From the NCBI RefSeq assembly GCF_016595435.1, contig NZ_JAENIJ010000028.1, positions 1-57,508 of the forward strand: a stretch of DNA of 57,508 bases, written 5' to 3'. Positions within the stretch are counted from its first letter, which is position 1. Each line of letters starts with the position of its first letter. The stretch comes from Luteolibacter pohnpeiensis. Its GTDB lineage: Bacteria > Verrucomicrobiota > Verrucomicrobiia > Verrucomicrobiales > Akkermansiaceae. Shown here in pieces: positions 43,907 to 52,572 of this stretch. The position numbers and the translations under genes are program-made. Below the pieces are notes generated by a model. The model worked only from the letters and a program-made list of their open reading frames with translations, made no database searches and had not been told where the DNA came from.

Positions 43907-44554
43907 TCAGTGGATTTCCATCCCACTTTTCGGCCAGATCCAGCGTGCGACTTCGCCGTTCTTGATCAGAGCTTTGGCTTGGATCGCTTTGACGCCGAAA
44001 ATGGTTTCGGCTTTGTAGGAAACGAGCCCGGTATCGAAGTTCTCGCCATCGATGGTTTCCTTTCCACTGGCTTTCCATTCAACCACTTGGTCGGACTTGA
44101 ATTCCTTGATGTCACCATTGCGGATGCTGTCCTGCATGATCTTGATCACGGCATCACCATCGGCTGCTGCCGTATCTTCGGTCTCGTTCGTGGTTTCCTC
44201 GGTTGGCTCAGGGGCTGGGGGCTCTGGTTCCTTTTGCGGTTCTGGCTCTGGGTTGGTGGAATGGTCAGATGGTTCAGGTTCCAGAGCAGGGGTGACTTCA
44301 GTTGGCGGAGTCGGCTCGACTGGCTCAGGTTCTGGGGCTGGCTCGGGCGTAACCTTGGGCACCGGAGGTTTGGGTTCCGGCTGTGGTTTCGCAGGGGCAG
44401 GAGTTGGCTGCGGCTTGGTCGAAGTTTCGGCTTGGTCCGAATCAGCAGAAGGAATCTCGAAAAAACGGTCGAGATCACGTCTCAGGGAAGGCTCGGCGAT
44501 GTAGCCTAGAACGGCCGCCACTGCCACACACACAATACTGAAGAGGACTTTCAT
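43907..44554 (-). CDS. Membrane-anchored protein with long Pro/Glu linker, unknown function
   Basis: The 215-residue protein has one N-terminal hydrophobic segment (VLFSIVCVAVAAVLGYIA), then about 90 residues dominated by Pro, Glu and Thr (EPEPVEPTPPTEVTPALEPE), and a small globular C-terminal domain of about 75 residues (AVIKIMQDSIRNGDIKEFKS; FGVKAIQAKALIKNGEVARW). The linker probably spans the periplasm or cell wall so that the C-terminal domain reaches away from the membrane. TonB-like architecture was considered, but I see no TonB C-terminal motif. Its neighbours give no hint of function. Confidence 0.6.
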   Translation of the reverse strand: MKVLFSIVCVAVAAVLGYIAEPSLRRDLDRFFEIPSADSDQAETSTKPQPTPAPAKPQPEPKPPVPKVTPEPAPEPEPVEPTPPTEVTPALEPEPSDHSTNPEPEPQKEPEPPAPEPTEETTNETEDTAAADGDAVIKIMQDSIRNGDIKEFKSDQVVEWKASGKETIDGENFDTGLVSYKAETIFGVKAIQAKALIKNGEVARWIWPKSGMEIH

Positions 44555-44599
44555 CGGGGAAGGATTACAAGAATGTGGGGAAAGATTTGCACTGAATTT

Positions 44600-44824
44600 T
44601 CAGATTTCTTCCAAATGAGCGAGCGCTTTTTGGTAACTGGCATTGCTGAGGTAATGCCGCAGGCGGGCGTCGAGCACGGATCGATGCGTCTCTGTCCAAT
44701 CGGTGATTTGCACGGAAACCTGCTTAAGCGCTTCTAAATGCGCAGCCGGATCGCGATCTCGCCACGTTAGATCAGAGATGATCGATAGGCGTTTGCGAAG
44801 TAATTCGGCCAGATCGGGATGCAT
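44600..44824 (-). CDS. Small helical protein, unknown function
   Basis: With the Met at 44824 this is 74 residues (MHPDLAELLRKRLSIISDLT...), entirely helical by pattern and rich in Leu and Arg, with no signal peptide. It follows the linker protein gene upstream in the same orientation order (44554 versus 44600), so the two may be co-transcribed. The in-frame extension to 44875 looks unnatural. No family was recognised. Confidence 0.5.
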   Translation of the reverse strand: MHPDLAELLRKRLSIISDLTWRDRDPAAHLEALKQVSVQITDWTETHRSVLDARLRHYLSNASYQKALAHLEEI

Positions 44825-45009
44825 GTGGGATTGGAAAATCAGTGATGAGAAGGTGCGGGATGCTGGTGGGATCAAACCCGCAAATCAAACCGATAGTTGC
44901 ACAAATTGGTCGCCTGGATGTGACCGGGTTGCAATCGATTCACATTCCCCATGCCTGGCACTTGCGCACCGAGTCTGATTGCCTCAACTTCACCAGCGTG
45001 AGCCACGTC

Positions 45010-45675
45010 ATGATTGAGACCAAGAACCTGCATCGGAGCTACCGAATTGGACGCAAGTCGATCGAGGTACTTCACGGGATTGATCTCCAGATCCAGCGTG
45101 GTGAAAAAGTGTTTCTTTGCGGTCCCAGCGGTGCTGGTAAAACGACGCTGCTTTATACCCTGGCAGGGCTTGAGCGACCGCAGCAAGGCACTGTGGAAAT
45201 CGACGGCAAGGATCTCTATGCGTTGCGCCGCAAGCAGCAAGCACGCTTCCGCAATGAATCCATTGGCTACGTTTTCCAGAACTACCATCTGCTCCCGGAA
45301 TTGACGGCATTGGAAAATGTAGCGGTTCCAGGGGCGATTGCCGGCAAGGATCTGATGGAGGATGCGATGAAAGCCCTGGAGCGTGTCGGTTTGAAGGACC
45401 GGTCAGACCATTTACCCGCAGAGCTTTCCGGTGGAGAGCAGCAACGCGTTGCGATCGCCCGTGCGATCGTGAATAATCCCAAGGTGCTTTTTGCAGATGA
45501 GCCTACGGGAAACCTCGATTCCAGAACCGGCTCCGAAGTCATGGAAATTCTCATGAGCTTGGCCGAAGAACACGCCGTGACATTGATCGTCGTGACCCAT
45601 GATGTCAATCTGGCCAAAGTGGGGAATCGGACCCTGGTAATTCAGGATGGTTCGATTCATTCTGGAGATCTTTGA
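45010..45675 (+). CDS. lolD: ABC transporter ATPase, LolD/MacB type
   Basis: The 221-residue ATPase has Walker [11 protein letters not shown]-loop [18 protein letters not shown], signature [14 protein letters not shown], Walker [20 protein letters not shown], and H-loop [12 protein letters not shown]. The pattern [16 protein letters not shown] is that of LolD/MacB-class ATPases, which work with FtsX-type permeases to move lipoproteins or drugs. No permease lies next to it; two TetR genes follow instead. The ATG at 45010 starts the conserved part ([14 protein letters not shown]). An in-frame ORF reaches back to 44842 but has no family similarity that I can see. Confidence 0.88.
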   Translation: MIETKNLHRSYRIGRKSIEVLHGIDLQIQRGEKVFLCGPSGAGKTTLLYTLAGLERPQQGTVEIDGKDLYALRRKQQARFRNESIGYVFQNYHLLPELTALENVAVPGAIAGKDLMEDAMKALERVGLKDRSDHLPAELSGGEQQRVAIARAIVNNPKVLFADEPTGNLDSRTGSEVMEILMSLAEEHAVTLIVVTHDVNLAKVGNRTLVIQDGSIHSGDL

Positions 45676-45736
45676 TTTTCAAAGGCATCCAGCGAGCAAA
45701 AGTGGGTTTTTGTGGGGAAACTTTGGCTCATTATAA

Positions 45737-45766
45737 AAACAATTGTTTGACTCGTCTATTTACGAG
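45737..45766 (+). promoter_or_regulatory. Inverted repeats and possible promoter before the first TetR gene
   Basis: A perfect 12-bp palindrome AAACAATTGTTT (45737-45748) overlaps TTGACT (45747-45752), a possible -35 element. Immediately after is a second inverted repeat, CTCGT (45751-45755) and ACGAG (45762-45766) around CTATTT. A weak -10 lies near 45770. This is the sort of site a TetR protein uses to repress its own gene, but which repeat is bound cannot be told. Confidence 0.4.
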
Positions 45767-45789
45767 GCATACTTGGAGCTTTCGAAGCA

Positions 45790-46488
45790 ATGAAAGAGTC
45801 ATCAACTGTACTAAGTGGTCCGAAGCTCCGCATTATAGACGCTGCTGAAAAGCTATTCGCGGCTAAGGGATTTGATGCGGTATCCGTAAGAGATATCACT
45901 AAAGAGGCTGGTGCCAATGTTGCAGCGGTTAATTACCACTTTGGTAGCCGGGAGGGTCTGGTATCCATCGTGGTATCGCGCTACATGGGACCGGTTAATG
46001 AAGAACGGCTCCGGCTCCTTGATGAGTTGGAAGCTAAGTGGGAAGGTAAGGTTCTTCCTATTGAGGAAGTTGCAGAAGCTTATGTGCGACCACTAGTTAG
46101 TCAGGTTCGGAAATCCGATTTATCTGAGAAGCTCTTCTGTAAACTAGTTGGACGTATTTTTGGTGAGCAGTTTGATTGTATGCCGCCTGAAATTGAACGC
46201 CAATTCGTCACCTTGATTGGGCGTTATGGTCGTGCTGCAGCCCGCTCACTCCCGCATTTGTCGGTAGAAGAAGTGATTTGGCGGCTCAATCTGGCCAGCG
46301 GTTCCATGATCCATATGCTCACTTATGAAGACGCACTTTTCCGTCTGACGAAGGGTGCTTCCGGCTCACCATCCATCGAAACCAACATTTCTCGCTTCGT
46401 TCGTTTTGCCGCTGCCGGGATGAAAGATGGGGCTCCGACAGAGCAAAAGTCCGATTCTGGGACTGAAAATTCGTTTGAATTTGAATAA
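45790..46488 (+). CDS. TetR/AcrR-family regulator (first of a tandem pair)
   Basis: The 232-residue protein has an N-terminal TetR helix-turn-helix: RIIDAAEKLFAAKGFDAVSV then RDITKEAGANVAAVNYHFGS and REGLVSIVVSRYMGPVNEER. The C-terminal domain resembles that of CecR/YbiH-like members (VEEVIWRLNLASGSMIHMLT). The last 25 residues are polar. TetR proteins usually repress neighbouring genes until a small hydrophobic ligand binds. The adjacent lolD-type gene and the second tetR are candidate targets. It is closely related to the next gene over its whole length. Confidence 0.9.
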   Translation: MKESSTVLSGPKLRIIDAAEKLFAAKGFDAVSVRDITKEAGANVAAVNYHFGSREGLVSIVVSRYMGPVNEERLRLLDELEAKWEGKVLPIEEVAEAYVRPLVSQVRKSDLSEKLFCKLVGRIFGEQFDCMPPEIERQFVTLIGRYGRAAARSLPHLSVEEVIWRLNLASGSMIHMLTYEDALFRLTKGASGSPSIETNISRFVRFAAAGMKDGAPTEQKSDSGTENSFEFE

Positions 46489-46555
46489 AAACGCGAAAAA
46501 TACTCAAAAATGCTAGCTTATGGCCGTTTTTGGGACTTTTCATAGCGGTGCCGAC

Positions 46556-46585
46556 TTGCATGAATTGCCGACATGAGACTATAAT
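46556..46585 (+). promoter_or_regulatory. Sigma70-type promoter before the second TetR gene
   Basis: TTGCAT (46556-46561) and TATAAT (46580-46585) are separated by 18 bases, a good match to a housekeeping promoter. The transcription start would be near 46592, leaving a leader of about 65 bases. The region 46489-46555 contains nothing else that I can support, apart from a short direct repeat GCCGAC at 46550 and 46567. Confidence 0.55.
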
Positions 46586-46658
46586 CTCTTGCGAGTGAAG
46601 TTTCACATGGGCTTCGAAACATTTTCGATTCCAAACGCTAGTCACACCAAACACTAAA

Positions 46659-47363
46659 ATGAACCAAACAGTATCGTATAATGCCGGGGGGCCTAAAGCT
46701 CGACTTTTGGAAGCCGCCGAGAAGTTGTTTGCCGAACACGGCTTCGAGGGTGTCTCAGTTAGAGATATTACCAAAGAGGCGTCAGCTAACGTGGCAGCAG
46801 TTAACTATCACTTCGGAAGCCGTGACGGTTTGGTCAGAGCGGTTGTTACGAAATATGTTGCTCCGATTCATGAGGAGAGATTTTTGCGTTTGGAAGAGGT
46901 CGAGAAAAAGTTCGGCGATAACCCAGTGCCAGTAGAAGATTTGCTGGTCGCCTTCGTCGGCCCGTTGCTTGAGCAAGTCCGTAAGACTGAAGGATCTAGC
47001 CGCCTCTTCGGTAAAATCCTTGGCCGCGTTTTCAGTGTTCCTGGCAACACTTCCCGCGAAGTGGATACCGGGTTCGATGGTCTCACCGTCAAGTTCGCCA
47101 GAGCCTTGGTGAAGTCCGTGCCTTACCTTTCACTGGACGATGCCATGTGGCGCTTGAATCTCTCCGTTGGAGCGATGACCCACGTTCTCATCCAATCGGA
47201 AACTCCACACCGTGCGCTCCGCGGCTATGATTCCGCCGATGATGCGGTCGACGAAGGAATCGATCACTTCATTCGCTTTGCTTCTGCTGGCATTCGCGAA
47301 GGTGATCCAACCAAAGTTCCAAGCGATCAGAAGAAAGAACCGAAAAACTTCTTCGGACTTTAA
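46659..47363 (+). CDS. TetR/AcrR-family regulator (second of a tandem pair)
   Basis: The 234-residue protein is a paralogue of the preceding regulator: RLLEAAEKLFAEHGFEGVSV, RDITKEASANVAAVNYHFGS, RDGLVRAVVTKYVAPIHEER. The recognition helix is identical except for one residue (Gly to Ser), so the two probably bind related DNA sites. The ligand domain has diverged more (LLEQVRKTEGSSRLFGKILG; LDDAMWRLNLSVGAMTHVLI), which suggests different inducers. It has its own promoter and is followed by a terminator shared with ychF. Confidence 0.9.
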   Translation: MNQTVSYNAGGPKARLLEAAEKLFAEHGFEGVSVRDITKEASANVAAVNYHFGSRDGLVRAVVTKYVAPIHEERFLRLEEVEKKFGDNPVPVEDLLVAFVGPLLEQVRKTEGSSRLFGKILGRVFSVPGNTSREVDTGFDGLTVKFARALVKSVPYLSLDDAMWRLNLSVGAMTHVLIQSETPHRALRGYDSADDAVDEGIDHFIRFASAGIREGDPTKVPSDQKKEPKNFFGL

Positions 47364-47382
47364 TCCTAATTGGACTGATCAA

Positions 47383-47401
47383 GGGGGCGGTTACCGCCCC
47401 C
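47383..47401. terminator. GC-rich terminator hairpin between tetR and ychF
   Basis: GGGGGCGG (47383-47390) pairs with CCGCCCCC (47394-47401) around TTA, an 8-bp all-GC stem between two convergent genes. On the plus strand it is followed by AGCTTTATTT, a broken T-run. Confidence 0.65.
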
Positions 47402-47409
47402 AGCTTTAT

Positions 47410-48525
47410 TTAAACGTTGAAGCGGAATTCGATCACGTCGCCATCCTTGACGACGTATTCCTTACCTTCAATTCGCAGTTTCCCGGCTTCTTTTGCCGCG
47501 CTTTTGGATCCCAAGGTCGAAAGATCGTCAAAGTGGACCACTTCAGCCGCAATGAAACCGCGTTCGAAATCGGAGTGGATCACACCGGCCGCAGCCGGGG
47601 CTTTATCACCAGCGATGATCGTCCAAGCACGGGTTTCTTGAACACCGGTGGTGAGATAAGTCCGAAGTCCAAGCAGATGGTAAACGCCGCGGATGAGCGA
47701 GGATACGCCTGAGTCCGTAACACCCATGTCTGCAAGAAATTCAGCGGCTTCTTCCGGCGGCAGTTCACTGAGTTCTTCTTCAATCCGTGCGGAGATGACT
47801 ACCGCCTGAGCGCCGGAATGAGCTGCAGCATAGGCGCGCACCCGGGCGACTTGCTCATTCGAATCCGGATTTTCAATCGCAGCCGCCAGTTCGTCTTCCA
47901 TCACGTTGCAGGCGTAGATCGTCTTTTTGGATGAAAGCAGGAAGAAATCCCGCACAATTTCCCGATCGTCATCGCTGAGATCGAAGGTGAGTGCTGGGTT
48001 TCCTTCGTTGAGGTGAGGAAGCAAGGCATCAATCAGCTCAACTTCTTTTTTCGACTCCTTGTCACCGCCCTTTGCTTTCTTTTCGCGCGAATGGCGGCGT
48101 TTTTCCAGAGATGCGATGTCGGCGAGAATCAGCTCGGCGTTGATGATTTCAATGTCTCGCAAAGGATCCACCGAGCCGAGTTCATGGATGATGTCGTCGT
48201 TTTCGAAACAACGAACCACCTGAACGATGGCATCGGTCTCGCGGATGTTGGCGAGGAATTGGTTGCCCAATCCGGCACCTTCGGAGGCACCTTTCACCAG
48301 GCCGGCGATGTCGACGAATTCGATCGCTGTCGGAACCAGCTTTTGCGAACCGGAAATTTTCGAAAGCACAGCAAGCCGTGGGTCGGGAACCGTGACGATG
48401 CCGACGTTGGGATCGATCGTGCAGAACGGATAATTCGCCGCTTCCGCTTTGCGGGTACGAGTGACGGCATTGAAAAGAGTCGACTTTCCAACATTGGGGA
48501 GACCTACGATTCCGGCTTTGAGCAT
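47410..48525 (-). CDS. ychF: Redox-regulated ATPase/GTPase YchF (Obg family)
   Basis: The 371-residue protein starts [20 protein letters not shown] (P-loop). Switch regions [14 protein letters not shown] and [20 protein letters not shown] are diagnostic of YchF. The G4 motif is NVMEDEL rather than NKxD, the change associated with ATP preference. A coiled-coil insert ([20 protein letters not shown]) and a C-terminal TGS domain ([41 protein letters not shown]) complete it. YchF binds ribosomes and responds to oxidative stress in E. coli. An in-frame extension to 48585 is not conserved in the family and is rejected. Confidence 0.97.
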   Translation of the reverse strand: MLKAGIVGLPNVGKSTLFNAVTRTRKAEAANYPFCTIDPNVGIVTVPDPRLAVLSKISGSQKLVPTAIEFVDIAGLVKGASEGAGLGNQFLANIRETDAIVQVVRCFENDDIIHELGSVDPLRDIEIINAELILADIASLEKRRHSREKKAKGGDKESKKEVELIDALLPHLNEGNPALTFDLSDDDREIVRDFFLLSSKKTIYACNVMEDELAAAIENPDSNEQVARVRAYAAAHSGAQAVVISARIEEELSELPPEEAAEFLADMGVTDSGVSSLIRGVYHLLGLRTYLTTGVQETRAWTIIAGDKAPAAAGVIHSDFERGFIAAEVVHFDDLSTLGSKSAAKEAGKLRIEGKEYVVKDGDVIEFRFNV

Positions 48526-48597
48526 GGCGGCGGGAGGGTGTGGAGAGGATCGGGTGGAGACGAGAAAAATCTTTGCTGAGCACAAACTCCGCCGAAC

Positions 48598-49776
48598 TTA
48601 GTCGACCAGGTGAGCACCACGCGAAGGGCGTGAGGCAAAAATTTGCGGGGTGATACCTGTGGCTTTTTTGTAGTCGTCCGCCATGGCAGCTGCGATTTCT
48701 GCGGCCTTGTTGGATTCGCAAAGGGTGACGGTTGAGCCACCAAATCCGCCACCGGTCATGCGAGCGCCGATGACTCCGCCTGCGCGGCCGATTTTGCGAG
48801 CGGCTTCTACCATGAGATCAAGCTCGGTGCAGGAAACTTCGAAATCGTCCCGCAAAGAATCATGACTGGCAGCCATGAGCGGCCCCAGTTTTTCGAAATC
48901 GTTTGCCTTCAAGGCTTCAGAGGCATCGACAGTGCGGGCGATTTCACCGACGACATGGCGGCAACGGCGGTTGATCGGTTCGCCGAGAGCTTCCCAATGG
49001 GCGGAAATATCGGCTTCAGTGACATCGCGCCATGAGGATTTACCGATTATGGCGAGTCCGTCTTCCGTGTGTTTGCGGCGCAGGGCGTAACCGCCATCGG
49101 ACAATTCGTGATGAACCATGGTGTTGGATATCAACACGGTGAGGTCTGGGCTCTCGAAAGGCACCAGCTCTGGTTCTCCACTCTGGCAATCGATGAGAAC
49201 CAATTGGTTGGCCTGGCCAAATGCCGAAGCAAATTGGTCCATGATGCCGCATGGAACGTGGGCGAAATCGTGTTCAGCCTGTTGGCAGAGCAATGCTTTT
49301 TCCCGGGTCTGGAGCACGGTGTCGAGCAGCCCCTCCAAGAAGGTGGCAGTGGCGCACTCCAGGGCTGCGGATGAGGAAAGTCCTGCTCCGCCCGGGACGG
49401 ACGAAACGATGTAAGCGTCAAATCCCGGAATGTGATGACCGCGATCTTGGAAGCCGCGAATGACTCCACGCAGGTAATTGGCCCATTTCGGATCTCCGGG
49501 TGTTTGTGGATGCTCGATGTCGAAAACCACAATTTCCGAGTTGAACGAAGTTCCTACCCTGACTTGCTGTGTACCGTTGGCGCAACCTGCGATGACGATG
49601 TAGCGATCAATCGCAAATGGCAGAACGAAGCCGTCGCAATAGTCGATGTGTTCGCCGATCAAATTGACTCGGCCTGGTGCGGCAGCGGTGATGGTCGGTT
49701 CGGCGCTGAGGTGCTCACGGAGTCCAGCGGCGGCGTCGGAAACGATATCGGACAGATTGGGATTGATCTCGAACAT
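48598..49776 (-). CDS. galK: Galactokinase
   Basis: The 392-residue GHMP kinase has the galactokinase signature GRVNLIGEHIDYCDGFVLPF, the phosphate-binding loop GGAGLSSSAALEC, and the third GHMP motif GARMTGGGFGGSTVTL. The catalytic Asp is in HVPCGIMDQFASAFG. It phosphorylates alpha-D-galactose to galactose 1-phosphate in the cytoplasm. The other Leloir genes galT and galE are not in the window; the epimerase galM and a sugar symporter are at 3.8-7.0 kb. It is 72 bases upstream of ychF on the same strand. Confidence 0.96.
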   Translation of the reverse strand: MFEINPNLSDIVSDAAAGLREHLSAEPTITAAAPGRVNLIGEHIDYCDGFVLPFAIDRYIVIAGCANGTQQVRVGTSFNSEIVVFDIEHPQTPGDPKWANYLRGVIRGFQDRGHHIPGFDAYIVSSVPGGAGLSSSAALECATATFLEGLLDTVLQTREKALLCQQAEHDFAHVPCGIMDQFASAFGQANQLVLIDCQSGEPELVPFESPDLTVLISNTMVHHELSDGGYALRRKHTEDGLAIIGKSSWRDVTEADISAHWEALGEPINRRCRHVVGEIARTVDASEALKANDFEKLGPLMAASHDSLRDDFEVSCTELDLMVEAARKIGRAGGVIGARMTGGGFGGSTVTLCESNKAAEIAAAMADDYKKATGITPQIFASRPSRGAHLVD

Positions 49777-49845
49777 GGGTTTTTCAGGAGCTTGGAAGGC
49801 GAACCAACTTGCCTATGATCCTGATTCCCGCACAAGAGGTTTCTT

Positions 49846-51978
49846 TCAAGCGGTTGGAGGATCGAGTCGTCTGCGATAGCTTTCCACGGCTTCTGTCCAG
49901 ATCGGGTGAATGCCTTCAGCAGGGCGAACCCAAACGGCCCGGTGCATGAGAAGCATAGCCGGAGCGAGGTAAAGCAGATCGGAAAGTTCGTTTTTGGTAA
50001 GGGCTGATGGCCCTTCTGTGAGGCATCGCTCGGCTATATCCTGTTCTTCCTGAGAAAGTTCAGAGAATTCCAGGAGGGTGACGTGGACGCTGTTGACGTA
50101 GGGGTCAACCACCGCCGCAATCAGGCCGGTCCGATTTTTTACCCCTGCATCCAGTGCTGGATCGACCGCTGCCTTTGCCGCATCGGCGAGCAGAACCACG
50201 GGTGGTGGCGACAGCTCTTCGGGCGTGGAAAGGATTTTGTAACGGGCCAGTGCTTTGCCCAAACGGACGCGACTGGTGAAGACGGATACCGGAATGCAAA
50301 GAATGAGGCCGATCAGGATCGGTGACATCCACGCGGCAAAGATCCAACCGATCTTGATGGCGACCACGCTCCAGACGATTCCCAAAAGAGTCGGGAAAGC
50401 ATGGAACCGGGCGGCATCGCTCCAGGTGGTTCCGTCGGTTTCGCGATTTTGGTTTCCCCAGCCAACTGCTTTTCCAAGAACAATGCTGAGAACCATCAGC
50501 GAGTGCGAGGCCATCATGCACGGCGCTAGCAGGATGGAAATCAAGGTTTCGAAAACCAGGCCGACGCACAAGGGGATGATACCGCCAAAGGAGCGGCGGA
50601 TACTCGGCACCAGGATCGCCCCGCAGAAGGCGAGAATTTTTGGCAAGAAAAGCAGCGTGAAAACGGCTCCGGTCAAAATGAGGCTCTGTTCCGTAACGTT
50701 GATGTGAAACAAGCGGAAGACGACGTTTTCGAAAGGTAGCTGGCTCAGGTGCGAGTGCTCGCGATCCCAGGCGAGCCAGGTGCCTTGCAATAGAAAGAAG
50801 AACCAAAGCGGGCTTCCCAAATAGGCCATGATGCCCATGAATAGGTGCATCCGCACGGTCAGAGGCAACTTGCGGGCGAAGATGAGCCAAAGGTGCTGCA
50901 GGTTGCCCTGGCACCACCGGCGATCACGGATCAAATGGTCCGCCAAAGTAGGTGGAGCTTCTTCGTAAGTGCCCGCGATGTCCCACGCGAGCCAGACTTC
51001 CCAGCCTTCCGAAACCATCAGGGCGGCTTCGACGAAATCGTGACTCAGGATGCGTCCGCCAAACGGTTCGCGACCCGGTAGGGCAGGGAGTTCGCAGAAT
51101 TCTGAAAACGGTTTCACGCGGATGAGCGCGTTGTGGCCCCAGTAGCTGCCACCGCCGAGTTGCCAGAAATTCAGACCGCGAATGAAAAGCGGTCCGTAAA
51201 GTCTCATCGCAAATTGCTGGAGACGTGTGAAAACGGAAGAGCCGCGGATCAACTTCGGAGGAGTCTGCAGGATACCCAGGCGCGGGTAGGCTTCCATGAC
51301 CCTGGCCATGTTCACGATGTCGCCTCCGTCCATCAGGCTGTCCGCATCCAGCACCAGCATGCCTTCGTAGCCGCCGCCCCAGGTGCGGACGAAATCCCCG
51401 ATGTTTCCGGCTTTCCGGTTTTCATTGGTTCTACGGCGTCGGTAGTAGATGCGGCCAAATGCACCGAGCTGGCGACAAAGATTGGTCCATGCGGTTTCTT
51501 CCAGCACCCACAGGTCGAGATCGCGGGTGTCGCTGAGAATGAAGAAATCAAATGAATCGAGATGCCCTGTCGCTTCGATCGATCGGTAAATTGCCTCAAT
51601 GCGGCCACAGGTTTTGACGCTGTCTTCGTTATAGACCGGCATCACCACGGCGAAACGCTTCGCCAGTGGGCCTTGCTTGCCCTCTGCCAGTTCCATGATG
51701 CGGACCGATCGTTTTTTCCCGGCAAGGATATCGAAAAATCCGAAGATCGCGTGGAATGATCCGAGGACCAGCAGTCCATTCAGGATGAAAAAGCAGACCA
51801 GCATCGCGTAGTGGGCGCGGTGCATGCCCATGTGCCAGAACAAATCGGCCAGCCACAAGCTGGCGATCACGTTCACCACAAAGACACTGAAGAAGAAAAC
51901 AAAGCGGCGCAATCCACTGCGGAACGGACCGTAAAAAGGTTTCGCGGCATCCCGCGGTGATGAATCGGCAGTTCCCAT
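49846..51978 (-). CDS. opgH: Glucans biosynthesis glucosyltransferase OpgH
   Basis: The 710-residue membrane glycosyltransferase (GT2) has a first hydrophobic pair (LRRFVFFFSVFVVNVIASLW; HYAMLVCFFILNGLLVLGSF), the GT domain with FAVVMPVYNEDSV, IYYRRRRTNENRKAGNIGDF, VLDADSLMDGGDIV (D-x-D) and the product-binding DRRWCQGNLQHLW, then about six further membrane segments. It is shorter than E. coli OpgH (847) mainly at the N-terminus, where the FtsZ-interacting cytoplasmic segment of E. coli lies. It polymerises beta-glucose from UDP-glucose and extrudes it to the periplasm for OpgG. It begins immediately after the stop of the small membrane protein gene. Confidence 0.94.
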   Translation of the reverse strand: MGTADSSPRDAAKPFYGPFRSGLRRFVFFFSVFVVNVIASLWLADLFWHMGMHRAHYAMLVCFFILNGLLVLGSFHAIFGFFDILAGKKRSVRIMELAEGKQGPLAKRFAVVMPVYNEDSVKTCGRIEAIYRSIEATGHLDSFDFFILSDTRDLDLWVLEETAWTNLCRQLGAFGRIYYRRRRTNENRKAGNIGDFVRTWGGGYEGMLVLDADSLMDGGDIVNMARVMEAYPRLGILQTPPKLIRGSSVFTRLQQFAMRLYGPLFIRGLNFWQLGGGSYWGHNALIRVKPFSEFCELPALPGREPFGGRILSHDFVEAALMVSEGWEVWLAWDIAGTYEEAPPTLADHLIRDRRWCQGNLQHLWLIFARKLPLTVRMHLFMGIMAYLGSPLWFFFLLQGTWLAWDREHSHLSQLPFENVVFRLFHINVTEQSLILTGAVFTLLFLPKILAFCGAILVPSIRRSFGGIIPLCVGLVFETLISILLAPCMMASHSLMVLSIVLGKAVGWGNQNRETDGTTWSDAARFHAFPTLLGIVWSVVAIKIGWIFAAWMSPILIGLILCIPVSVFTSRVRLGKALARYKILSTPEELSPPPVVLLADAAKAAVDPALDAGVKNRTGLIAAVVDPYVNSVHVTLLEFSELSQEEQDIAERCLTEGPSALTKNELSDLLYLAPAMLLMHRAVWVRPAEGIHPIWTEAVESYRRRLDPPTA

Positions 51979-52572
51979 TTACCAGTAATAGATGAAAGCA
52001 GCGGCTAGACCAATCAGGGTGAGTAGAACGGTGATGAAGACGGTGCGGACGATCGGGCGGCGGTCCATGGTTTCCCACCACTGTGCTGCACCGCTCCCGA
52101 GGGCGTTGAATTCGAGCGGTTTAGGTTCCATTTTTAGCTCAGCAAAGCAGGGGCCTGCTGCCAGGTAGGATTGTTTCATGGATTCAACAAATTCCTGCGG
52201 CCATGGCGGCGGAGTTAGAAAAACACCCTGCCATTTGCCCGGCATGCCGGCGAGCAGAAGGGCCAGTCGACCACGAGCTGCGAGTCGACGGTTTTCCAGA
52301 GGTTCATCCAGCACTTGCTGCGTCCAGTCTGCGAGCTCCTTGAGCGTTTCCTCCATGGCCAATAGACGGGCCGGTTTGTCCGGTTCCTGGAGTCGGCGGG
52401 TGGATGCGCGCCAAAGAATGCCACGAACCAGCTCCGCAGCCAGCAGCCGATTCCGAATGCGCAGGGCTTGGAGGTATGCTTCGACTACCGCGTAGGCTTC
52501 TTCCCACTCGTCGAGTTCGACATCCGTCAGTTTGCCCGGCGAATTTTCTATGGCTTGATGCGGTAGGCCCAT
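51979..52572 (-). CDS. Small C-tail membrane protein between opgG and opgH
   Basis: The 197-residue protein is helical (EWEEAYAVVEAYLQALRIRN; LAMEETLKELADWTQQVLDE; NRRLAARGRLALLLAGMPGK) and ends in one membrane segment (TVFITVLLTLIGLAAAFIYYW). Its start overlaps the opgG stop by 25 bases, and its own stop directly abuts the opgH start, so all three are translated as a unit. It is the size of the N-terminal cytoplasmic part that this OpgH lacks, but I see no sequence match strong enough to call it a split domain. It is probably an accessory factor of glucan synthesis. Confidence 0.72.
   Translation of the reverse strand: MGLPHQAIENSPGKLTDVELDEWEEAYAVVEAYLQALRIRNRLLAAELVRGILWRASTRRLQEPDKPARLLAMEETLKELADWTQQVLDEPLENRRLAARGRLALLLAGMPGKWQGVFLTPPPWPQEFVESMKQSYLAAGPCFAELKMEPKPLEFNALGSGAAQWWETMDRRPIVRTVFITVLLTLIGLAAAFIYYW

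Noticed and set aside
43907..44554. TonB-like protein based on its membrane segment and Pro/Glu linker
   Set aside because: The C-terminal domain lacks the TonB motifs and no ExbB, ExbD or receptor gene is nearby.
44842..45009. In-frame N-terminal extension of the LolD-type ATPase
   Set aside because: It adds 56 residues with no ABC-ATPase similarity; the conserved domain begins at the ATG at 45010.
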